From Deltaproteobacteria bacterium (lineage in GTDB: Bacteria; Desulfobacterota; DSM-4660; Desulfatiglandales; HGW-15), in assembly GCA_020342025.1 (NCBI GenBank), contig CP070840.1, forward strand, positions 1,437,846-1,461,280: a stretch of DNA of 23,435 nucleotides, in the 5' to 3' direction. A model generated the notes under the pieces. The model saw only the letters and a program-made list of their open reading frames with translations. It did not search any database and was not told the origin of the DNA. Below are positions 7,305 to 13,843 of the stretch, piece after piece (position 1 is the first letter of the stretch; every line of letters starts with the position of its first letter). Position numbers and translations under genes: made by a program.

Positions 7305-7320
7305 TGGCACAAGCATTGCT
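7305..7320 (+). promoter_or_regulatory. Sigma-54 (-24/-12) promoter 3, for the ZraP-like gene
   Basis: TGGCACAAGCATTGCT fits the RpoN consensus TGGCAC-N5-TTGCW at every fixed position. Transcription would start near 7331, 44 bases before the ATG at 7375. In enterobacteria zraP is also transcribed by sigma-54 under the NtrC-family regulator ZraR, which fits the gene found here. Confidence 0.75.
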
Positions 7321-7374
7321 CTATATGAAGTCAAGACATTTTGATTTTTTTAGATTTTATGAGGAGGTAGAAAC

Positions 7375-7908
7375 ATGAAAAGGTTGATTGCTTTATTTGG
7401 AATCTTGGTTCTGGTGGGGGCCCTTGCTGTTCCCGTGTTGGCTCACGGCCCGGGCCGGGGAAGAGGCCCTCACATGGGTTGGGGCGGCGGTCCTGGACAG
7501 GGATACTGTGGGGACTATGGCCCGGGAGCAGGTAATCTCACGGAGGAGCAGCAGACCCAACTGGATAATCTGAACAAGAAATTTTATGACGAGACTTCCC
7601 AGCTCAGAGATAAGATGTGGACAAAGTCAAGAGAGCTGAGCGCGCTTCTAGATTCGCCCAACCCGGATGCGGACAAGGCCAGGGCCCTTCAGAAAGAGAT
7701 TGCGGGTCTCAGGGCCCAGCTGGCCGAGAAACGACTCGATTTTGAGCTTGAGGAGCGGAAGATCGCCCCTGATGCCCGCTATGGTTATGGATACGGCAGA
7801 GGGTATGAGAAAGGCTATGGCAGAGGATACGGTGGAGGCTACGGGCACCATATGGGCGGTTATGGCCATCATATGGGTGGATACGGCCCCGGAGGTTGTT
7901 GGCAATAA
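7375..7908 (+). CDS. ZraP/Spy/CpxP-like periplasmic metal-resistance protein with Gly-Tyr/His-Met tail
   Basis: A 177-residue secreted protein. The signal peptide (about 1-23) ends VPVLA-HG. A Gly/Arg/His/Trp-rich stretch follows, then a helical core with NLTEEQQTQLDNLNKKF (about 54-70), LRDKMWTKSRELSALLDSP and a second long helix to about residue 128. This is the ZraP/Spy layout, including the LTxEQ-type motif. The tail (about 137-175) is a tandem repeat rich in GYG and RGY with two GHHMGGY copies and a final GGCWQ. His, Met and Cys in the tail suggest soft-metal binding. The ribosome site is GAGGAGG and the promoter is sigma-54 type. The gene stands alone, closed by a hairpin at 7922. Metal identity is unknown. 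Confidence 0.87.
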   Translation: MKRLIALFGILVLVGALAVPVLAHGPGRGRGPHMGWGGGPGQGYCGDYGPGAGNLTEEQQTQLDNLNKKFYDETSQLRDKMWTKSRELSALLDSPNPDADKARALQKEIAGLRAQLAEKRLDFELEERKIAPDARYGYGYGRGYEKGYGRGYGGGYGHHMGGYGHHMGGYGPGGCWQ

Positions 7909-7921
7909 TTAGGAGCACAAA

Positions 7922-7944
7922 GGGGCTGACTTCTGGTCAGCCCC
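7922..7944 (+). terminator. Rho-independent terminator after the ZraP-like gene
   Basis: GGGGCTGAC and GTCAGCCCC form a perfect 9-bp GC-rich stem with a TTCTG loop, 13 bases after the stop codon. It is followed by ATTCATTT, a weak T tract. Confidence 0.75.
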
Positions 7945-8088
7945 ATTCATTTGAGACTTCCAAGGACCCCTCCCTTCTTAAAAAGCCAAGATAAAAATCT
8001 CTCAACGATCTTCGCCTTTCTCCGTTGAATTTGTGAATCGAAGGAGTTATTTTATGGTTAGGTTTTAATTGCCTGTGAGGTAGCAAAA

Positions 8089-8688
8089 ATGGCAGAAGAA
8101 GAAGGCCTCGTTGCCAGCATTAGTGAGAATGGGTGGGCCCAGGTGGTTGCCGACAGGAGAGACGCATGCGGTGAGTGTGGCGCATCCGGCTGCTGTGCTT
8201 CTCTTGGAGGTAGCTCCAGAATGGTTATCAAGGCCATGAACACTGCTGGGGCAGGTATAGGGGATCTCGTTTCCATTACGCTCAAATCCGGGACCGTCGT
8301 CCAGAGCGCTGCGATCTTCTACCTGATACCTCTGGTGGGTCTTATCTTCGGGGCGGCCCTCGGTTCAAGATCCAATCTGGGATTGCCTATGAGTGAAACG
8401 GCGGCCGGTATTCTTTTTAGCTTTGCCGGTCTCGCTTTGGGCTTTCTGATAACAGCCCTCATCACCCGGTGGCTCGCGGCAAAACAGGCCTTCACTCCTG
8501 TGATAACGCGTGTCATAAAGTCTGGCTTTCGGGCTCCCGAATCCTTGATCGCTATTGACCCGGTTTGCAAAATGGCGGTGGATCCTCAAGAGGCTCCGGC
8601 GAGTTTTGTTTATCAGAATAAGACGTATTACTTTTGCCATCCAAGCTGTAAGGCGTCTTTCGAGCGAAAACCGGGCAAATACCTGTGA
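8089..8688 (+). CDS. RseC-type redox membrane protein fused to a C-terminal YHS domain
   Basis: A 199-residue protein in two parts. Residues 1-135 match the RseC/MucC (SoxR-reducing system) family: a short N-terminal domain with clustered cysteines (C27, C30, C35, C36 in CGECGASGCC), a beta stretch, and two membrane helices (about 73-92 and 105-128). Residues about 153-199 are a YHS domain: IDPVCKM (C160), YFCHPSC (C183, C187), RKPGKYL. RseC proteins help in membrane redox systems linked to Rnf/Rsx and anti-sigma control. I know no standard family with YHS added at this end, so the fusion is notable. The start ATG has only a weak AGG upstream. Function as a metal- or redox-sensitive membrane protein is inference. 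Confidence 0.82.
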   Translation: MAEEEGLVASISENGWAQVVADRRDACGECGASGCCASLGGSSRMVIKAMNTAGAGIGDLVSITLKSGTVVQSAAIFYLIPLVGLIFGAALGSRSNLGLPMSETAAGILFSFAGLALGFLITALITRWLAAKQAFTPVITRVIKSGFRAPESLIAIDPVCKMAVDPQEAPASFVYQNKTYYFCHPSCKASFERKPGKYL

Positions 8689-8859
8689 AACGCCTTTCAT
8701 ATAGATGACCCCCTCGCCTCCCGTCGTCAGTATTTCTCTTTGGTTGAGTTGTGAACCCATACATGGTAAAGACCTCAATAGGTCCTATGACCGGGTTGAG
8801 CCTGCTGTTTGACCCGATTCTAGGCAAAATGAAATTTTGATTGACAGAGGAGATCTCAG

Positions 8860-9246
8860 ATGTGGGTAAGGATGTTAACAGTTACTCTGATGGTGGCTTT
8901 TGTTATGGGTGGTTGTGCCTCTCAGAAGTTTGAATTGCAGAGTACTCAGCGCAGGGGCTATCGCGTTGAGAAGATCAAAAACCGGCATCCTGAATGGGAT
9001 GAGCTTACCGTCCAAAAGGTGGCCGCCCGGCACGTGGAAATGGGGATGAGTCGCGAGATGGTCTGGGAGGCACTGGGAAAGGCAGATACGATCTCCCAGC
9101 AGGGGAATGAAGAAAAGTGGGGATATGAAATCATCATTGACCACTTTACCCATATTGAGAGAAAACTCGCCTATACTGTCTATTTTAGGGATGGCCAGGT
9201 TGTGAGAACGGCAGGAGACCGAAGCAAGCTATCGTTAGCCAATTAG
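8860..9246 (+). CDS. BamE/SmpA/OmlA-like outer-membrane lipoprotein
   Basis: A 128-residue lipoprotein. The signal peptide carries a lipobox, VMGGC, with the lipidated Cys at residue 19. The mature part contains the pattern GMSREMVWEALGKADT...EKWGYEI followed by LAYTVYFRDGQVVRT. This is the typical SmpA/OmlA (BamE-like) arrangement: a helix that starts with a Gly-x-Ser cap, then beta strands ending in a Gly turn. GAGGAG lies about 8 bases before the ATG. Proteins of this fold are small envelope adaptors; being a true BamE is not implied, as the context is not a BAM locus. Confidence 0.72.
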   Translation: MWVRMLTVTLMVAFVMGGCASQKFELQSTQRRGYRVEKIKNRHPEWDELTVQKVAARHVEMGMSREMVWEALGKADTISQQGNEEKWGYEIIIDHFTHIERKLAYTVYFRDGQVVRTAGDRSKLSLAN

Positions 9247-9363
9247 GAAAAATAACCCACCCTATCAAGGCCCTACTCCAGATGTGGGATCAAAACCCGG
9301 AAATTTCCGCACAAAAAAATAAAGAGGAAATCCCCATTTGATCAGGTTTCAGGAATTCTTACC

Positions 9364-11091
9364 ATGATCAGAAGTCTTCAACAACGCCTTGTTCTCTTTC
9401 TATTACTCCCCGCCGCATTGCTTCTCTTTGCTATGGGATTTATTGGTTTTGTCTATGCCAGGGGCATTATGCTGAGTCAATGGAGAGAGTCGGCCATACT
9501 CAAGCTGGAACGGGCTGCCCACCACGTGGATATGCGTCTGTCTCAACCTATAATGCGGATCAAGATGTTCCAGAGGGCGGCCGACGAACAAGAAATGTTT
9601 AACGTGCAGCAATGGATTGTTGATCGACTAAGGGAGTTGGATGGGGTAAGCCAGGTCGATCTAACAGGGTTGGAAGAGAAAGCTGTAGAAATGAGGATGC
9701 CAGGTAGGGAGATGGGGATGCCTAGGGGAATGGGCAGCGACAAGACAAGCATGATGCGCTTTCACCGTGCCAGGATCTCTGAAGTCACTTCCCCTGTCTA
9801 CGATGCACAAGCAGGCGAAAAGACCGTCTCTCTCATCTCTACGCTAGAAGACGAAGATGGCACCAAAGTGGGTGAACTGAAGGTGACCATGCGCTTTGAA
9901 TACTTGATGCGGGACATCCAAGCACTAGGTTGGTGGCAGAGCGATCTCGCCTACCTTGTTGACAACTCCGGCAGATACCTTGCCAAGAGTGACGCAACAG
10001 AAAAAGGGCACGTGCGGCTTGGGGAAAACAATGATTCCCTGGAACTCGCCATCCTCGAACAAATGCAAGAAAAGCCATTTGGTACCATTCTGGGCCCGGG
10101 CCACCCCCCGGAGAAGGTGGGCGGGTTTTACAGAATTGAGCATGCCCCATGGACCATGGTGCTCTTCGCGCCGGGGAAAAAAATTTTGGCCCCTATCATA
10201 AAATTTCGTTTCTATTACGCCCTGGCAGGGAGTCTGTGCATTGCCCTGATCTTATTGCTGATCCGATATATGGGCGGAAAGATGGTTCGCTCCATCGGTC
10301 AGATCTCCAGAGCAGCAGAACAGGTGGCCGGTGGTGACTATGGGGAGCCCCTGCCGGTGAAGACTTCGGACGAGATAGGCCAGCTGGCCCAGAGCTTCAA
10401 TACCATGGTCCAGGGCCTCAAAGAGAGGGATTTTATCAGCAACACCTTTGGAAGATACGTGGACCAGGAAATTGCCAGAGAATTGATGCGGCGACCCGAA
10501 GCTAGCCGGCTTGGCGGAGAAAAACGCGAAGTCGCCATTTTAATGTCAGATCTTCGAGACTTTACGCCCCTGTCAGAAACGTTAAGCCCTGATGTGACGA
10601 TCCGTATGTTGAATCGCTACTTTTCCCGTATCATTGAGACGATCCAGAAGTACCACGGCATCATTGTGGATTTTTTTGGTGATGCTTTATTGGTGTTCTT
10701 CGATCCCTTGGAAGGCCCGGTCGAAACGGCAATCGACCAGTCACTAAACTGTGCCCTGGAGATGCAAAGGATTATGGAGGCCTTTAACGCTGAGAATAGA
10801 GCTGAAGATCTGCCTGAGCTCAAGATGGGCATTGGTCTGAATGCGGGAGAGGTGGTGGTGGGCAACATAGGTTCTGAAACCAGGGCCAAATATGGCATTG
10901 TCGGGTCAGCCGTCAACGTGACGCAACGGATTCAATCCGAGGCAGAAGGGGGCGAAGTGGTCATTTCCCAGTCTGTGCACAGTGCTGCCCAAGATAGACT
11001 GACCATCAAGAAATCTTTTGAAGCTCGACTAAAAGGTATCCAAGAAAATGTGAAGTTGTATGTGGTGGAGGGCCATCATGACAAGGCTTAA
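9364..11091 (+). CDS. Membrane sensor class III cyclase (periplasmic sensor-HAMP-cyclase)
   Basis: A 575-residue protein: TM1 (about 9-32), an extracytoplasmic sensor of about 245 residues that resembles a Cache-type fold, TM2 (about 283-302), HAMP (about 304-355) and a class III cyclase domain (about 385-570). Metal ligands D396 (LMSDLRDFT) and D440 (FFGDALLVFF) and the transition-state N518 and R522 (VNVTQR) are present. The Lys that selects adenine is D436 and its partner position is G511, so the nucleotide cannot be predicted. The sensor has a Met-rich loop, residues 110-131, with seven Met. It lies between envelope genes and a multicopper oxidase. Sensing of a periplasmic metal is plausible but inferred. 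No strong ribosome site precedes the ATG. Confidence 0.9.
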   Translation: MIRSLQQRLVLFLLLPAALLLFAMGFIGFVYARGIMLSQWRESAILKLERAAHHVDMRLSQPIMRIKMFQRAADEQEMFNVQQWIVDRLRELDGVSQVDLTGLEEKAVEMRMPGREMGMPRGMGSDKTSMMRFHRARISEVTSPVYDAQAGEKTVSLISTLEDEDGTKVGELKVTMRFEYLMRDIQALGWWQSDLAYLVDNSGRYLAKSDATEKGHVRLGENNDSLELAILEQMQEKPFGTILGPGHPPEKVGGFYRIEHAPWTMVLFAPGKKILAPIIKFRFYYALAGSLCIALILLLIRYMGGKMVRSIGQISRAAEQVAGGDYGEPLPVKTSDEIGQLAQSFNTMVQGLKERDFISNTFGRYVDQEIARELMRRPEASRLGGEKREVAILMSDLRDFTPLSETLSPDVTIRMLNRYFSRIIETIQKYHGIIVDFFGDALLVFFDPLEGPVETAIDQSLNCALEMQRIMEAFNAENRAEDLPELKMGIGLNAGEVVVGNIGSETRAKYGIVGSAVNVTQRIQSEAEGGEVVISQSVHSAAQDRLTIKKSFEARLKGIQENVKLYVVEGHHDKA

Positions 11092-11108
11092 CCTATCCTC
11101 CTTCTGGA

Positions 11109-11129
11109 CAGGATTTACAGGATCAACAG
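11109..11129 (+). repeat. Short 9-bp tandem repeat
   Basis: CAGGATTTA, CAGGATCAA and a third CAG run head to tail, 17 bases after the cyclase stop. The unit is short and could be a remnant of a dispersed repeat. No function is evident. Confidence 0.4.
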
Positions 11130-11143
11130 TATTTCATTAGACC

Positions 11144-11157
11144 CGGGTGCTCACCCG
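11144..11157 (+). terminator. Hairpin between cyclase and multicopper oxidase genes
   Basis: CGGGTG-CT-CACCCG is a perfect 6-bp stem with a 2-base loop. A second weak stem (CGCT/AGCG, 11157-11167) follows. There is no T tract, so this may be an attenuator or mRNA stabiliser rather than a true terminator. Confidence 0.3.
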
Positions 11158-11199
11158 CTCGCCTAGCGGTGTTAAATAAATAACAAGGAGGTAGAAAAA

Positions 11200-12420
11200 A
11201 TGAAAGGAAGGCATACATTATTTTTCTTATTGCCAACCTTCTCTTTCATTTTGTTCATGTCATGCCCAAGCCTCTCGTGGGCAAAGGATGAAATGACGAC
11301 CGGACACGGACACTCGGGACACGCCATGGATGAGAGCGTCGCGCCTGATATGACGTCCACGGGTGAAGACCATGGGTTTCATGTGCTGGAACCACTTTTT
11401 GCCTGGGCAGATCCCCAAATATCCATCTCACCTCCTCCCCCCTTAACAGGAAAGCAAATGGGCCAGGTCCATACACTCAATGTGCCCCCCCTGGGCTATG
11501 CGATGAATGGCAAAGTGAAGGTCTTTACCTTGATTGCCCAGCCTGTGAAGCGTTTTCTGACAGACGGGCGTATGCCAGATGATTCCATCATTAAGGAACA
11601 TTACCGTGTCAAAGGGGGCATGCACCATATGAGCGTTCCAAAGGAGGTAAAACTCTGGGGATACAATGGCACAATGCCTGGACCTACCATAGAGGCCAGA
11701 GAGGGAGATCGGGTCCGTATCATTTTAAAGAATGAGTTGCCCGAGCCCACGAGCATCCACTGGCACGGGCTTGAGGTCCCCAATGACATGGACGGAGCGG
11801 GAGGTGTGACGCAGAAACCTGTTCCCCCTGGAGGGACATTTGCCTATGAGTTCACCCTGCATCAAGTGGGCACCTACATGTATCACACAGGGTTCAACAT
11901 GATGAAACAGGACGGGATGGGCATGGGGGGCTTCTTTGTCATCCATCCCAAAAGGTATAAATATAAAATCGACAAGGACTATACCATCATGCTCCAGGCC
12001 TTCGCCCTGCTCCCTGGAAACGACATGCCCAATCTGGTCACTATGGATTTCAACTGGTTCACCTTTAATGGAAAGGTGGCGCCCGATATTGAAGTCATGA
12101 CGGTCAGACAGGGAGATAGGGTGCGCATCCGTTTCGGAAATCTCGCCATGACCAGCCACCCTATCCACCTGCATGGACACACATGGAGGGTGGTCGGAAC
12201 CGAGGGAGGTCCCATCCCTGAATCGGCTCAATGGCCTGGGAATACGATCAATGTACCGCCGGGAACCACAAGGGATGTGGAGTTTATTGCTTCAAATCCC
12301 GGCATCTGGAGGATTCACTGTCACAAACTTCATCATGTCATCAACGCCCACGCGGATATCCCCATGGGGGTCATGCCGCGAGGAGGCATGTTTACCTTTC
12401 TAAATGTGATTCCTCGGTAA
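11200..12420 (+). CDS. Secreted multicopper oxidase (copper-resistance type) with altered second His motif
   Basis: A 406-residue exported protein: signal peptide about 1-28, a His/Met-rich mature start (HGHSGHAMDE, 36-45), then cupredoxin domains. Copper motifs are HWHG (H187, H189), YMYHTG (H229), HPIHLHGH (H320, H323, H325, H327) and HCHKLHH (H373, C374, H375, with H378 and H379). The usual second motif is HxH; here it reads H229-T-G, so one trinuclear-centre ligand seems to be missing. AAGGAGG precedes the ATG by 9 bases. The next gene, 40 bp on, encodes a CusC-like channel. Such enzymes oxidise Cu(I), other metals or phenols using O2; in a probable anaerobe the role may be copper detoxification or sequestration. 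The family is sure; the substrate is not. Confidence 0.92.
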   Translation: MKGRHTLFFLLPTFSFILFMSCPSLSWAKDEMTTGHGHSGHAMDESVAPDMTSTGEDHGFHVLEPLFAWADPQISISPPPPLTGKQMGQVHTLNVPPLGYAMNGKVKVFTLIAQPVKRFLTDGRMPDDSIIKEHYRVKGGMHHMSVPKEVKLWGYNGTMPGPTIEAREGDRVRIILKNELPEPTSIHWHGLEVPNDMDGAGGVTQKPVPPGGTFAYEFTLHQVGTYMYHTGFNMMKQDGMGMGGFFVIHPKRYKYKIDKDYTIMLQAFALLPGNDMPNLVTMDFNWFTFNGKVAPDIEVMTVRQGDRVRIRFGNLAMTSHPIHLHGHTWRVVGTEGGPIPESAQWPGNTINVPPGTTRDVEFIASNPGIWRIHCHKLHHVINAHADIPMGVMPRGGMFTFLNVIPR

Positions 12421-12460
12421 AGAAGAAAACAGGCCACTAACGGATGAAAGGAGGGACGAG

Positions 12461-13816
12461 ATGAGGCCTACCATGATCATCCTTGTGGGGATAACGTTAA
12501 TTTTCCTATCTTTACTGGGATGCGCCACCGTCAACACCGATGAAGAATGGTCTCGGTTTAGGAAGACCTCCCTAGAGCGCACAGGGCATGAACCTCTCTG
12601 GGAACAATCAGAAGGAGAGGAAACCTCCATCCGCAAAGAGATAAGAGAAATCTTAGCTGATGGCCTCTCAAGGGATGAGGCGGTGAAGGTTGCCCTTTTT
12701 AATAATCGTCTCCTCCAGAGCACTTTTGAAGAGATCGGAATCTCCAAATCCGACTTGGTCCAGGCAGGGCTTTTTCGCAATCCCAGTATCGCAGCGCTGT
12801 TCCGGTTCCCTCTTAACGGAGGCAGTACGAACATAGATGCCATAGGTATTTTTAGTCTTTCAGACTTTTGGCAGATCCCTTTTCGAAAAAAGGTGGCCGC
12901 CGCTCAACTGGAAATGAGCATGATGAGAGTGAATCAAATCCTTCTCGACACGGCCGCAGAGGCGAAACGGGCTTATGATGCTTTATATTATCTGCGGTTG
13001 GGACAGGAACAAACAGAAGACATTTTAGGGAAGTTTCAAGAGATTAACGAACAGGTGAAAACTCGCCGCCAATTTGGATTCTCAAGTGATCTGGATATTT
13101 ATTTTTCACAAGTTATGGTGGTCGAGGCTCAGATGGAGCTTTATCGTATTCAGAGGGAGTCAGCCATGGCAAAAGCACATCTCGATCAGGTCTTGGGGTT
13201 TAGCAGAGGTTTAACAGATTACCAGATGAGGAAAAGCCAACAAATTCAGCTCCATGGGATTCCTAAAGTGGAAGTAGCATGGCAACAAGCGCTGAGCCAT
13301 CGTTTTGATATTCAGATGGCCCGTTTTAAAATCGCCGAAGCCGAAAGAAAATTGGCACTGGAAAAAGTATATGTCTTCAGGGAGGTAAACTTCCTGCTTT
13401 CCTATGAGAGGGGCGTTGACAAAGAAGAGGTGTTTGGTCCCGGTATTGATCTCCAGCTCCCCATCTTCGATCAGAACCAGGCCCAGATTGCAAGGACCCA
13501 ATACATGGTGCGTAGGGCCCGGAAAAGGCTCCAGGCCCTCGAGGAGCAGATCAAGGAAGAAGTGATTAGAGATCTGGAAAGAATCGATCTTCACAAGACA
13601 AAAGCCTATATGCTAGAAGATCAAGTCATTCCACTTCGCCAAAGGGCTCTAGACTATACGAGCAAGTGGGTCAACGCCATGCAGTTGAACCGGCTCTTCC
13701 TCCTGGAAGCCCAAAAGGGGCTCATGCGGACACAGTTAGATTTATTGCAAACCCAGATGGAACTCCAACGTGCCCTCGTGGACCTTGAGCGACATCTTGG
13801 AGGGAAGCTGCCATAG
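12461..13816 (+). CDS. TolC/CusC-family outer-membrane efflux lipoprotein
   Basis: A 451-residue protein with a lipoprotein signal (LSLLGC, Cys at residue 21). It shows the OEP repeat pattern twice: LSRDEAVKVALFNNRLLQSTFEEIGISKSDLVQAGLFRNP opens repeat one, and IDLQLPIFDQNQAQIARTQ, with its following helices, marks repeat two. Long amphipathic helices dominate, as expected for a trimeric alpha-barrel channel. A ribosome site (AAAGGAGGG) lies 6 bases before the ATG. It is probably co-transcribed with the multicopper oxidase. The inner-membrane pump and adaptor (CusA/CusB type) are not in the window, so it must pair with components encoded elsewhere or work with the copper ATPase pathway. It converges on the cyclase gene at 13844. 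Confidence 0.93.
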   Translation: MRPTMIILVGITLIFLSLLGCATVNTDEEWSRFRKTSLERTGHEPLWEQSEGEETSIRKEIREILADGLSRDEAVKVALFNNRLLQSTFEEIGISKSDLVQAGLFRNPSIAALFRFPLNGGSTNIDAIGIFSLSDFWQIPFRKKVAAAQLEMSMMRVNQILLDTAAEAKRAYDALYYLRLGQEQTEDILGKFQEINEQVKTRRQFGFSSDLDIYFSQVMVVEAQMELYRIQRESAMAKAHLDQVLGFSRGLTDYQMRKSQQIQLHGIPKVEVAWQQALSHRFDIQMARFKIAEAERKLALEKVYVFREVNFLLSYERGVDKEEVFGPGIDLQLPIFDQNQAQIARTQYMVRRARKRLQALEEQIKEEVIRDLERIDLHKTKAYMLEDQVIPLRQRALDYTSKWVNAMQLNRLFLLEAQKGLMRTQLDLLQTQMELQRALVDLERHLGGKLP

Positions 13817-13843
13817 ATGGGAAACCTTACCTTCACATCTCAT

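Larger units (their letters stand above)
7121..7374. other. Intergenic control region of the second ZraP-like gene
   Basis: The gap between ccdA and the ZraP-like gene contains two 15-bp dyads (7160-7206) and a near-consensus sigma-54 promoter (7305-7320). The leader from the predicted start (about 7331) to the ATG at 7375 has GAGGAGG. A short open frame on the minus strand (7127-7312) lacks support and is not called. Confidence 0.7.

Noticed and set aside
7127..7312. Minus-strand 61-codon frame between ccdA and the ZraP-like gene
   Set aside because: It covers the dyads and ends near the ccdA stop; no ribosome site or motif.
7788..7890. GGATAC sequences inside the ZraP-like coding region
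   Set aside because: They come from repeated Gly-Tyr-Gly codons in the tail, not from regulatory dyads.
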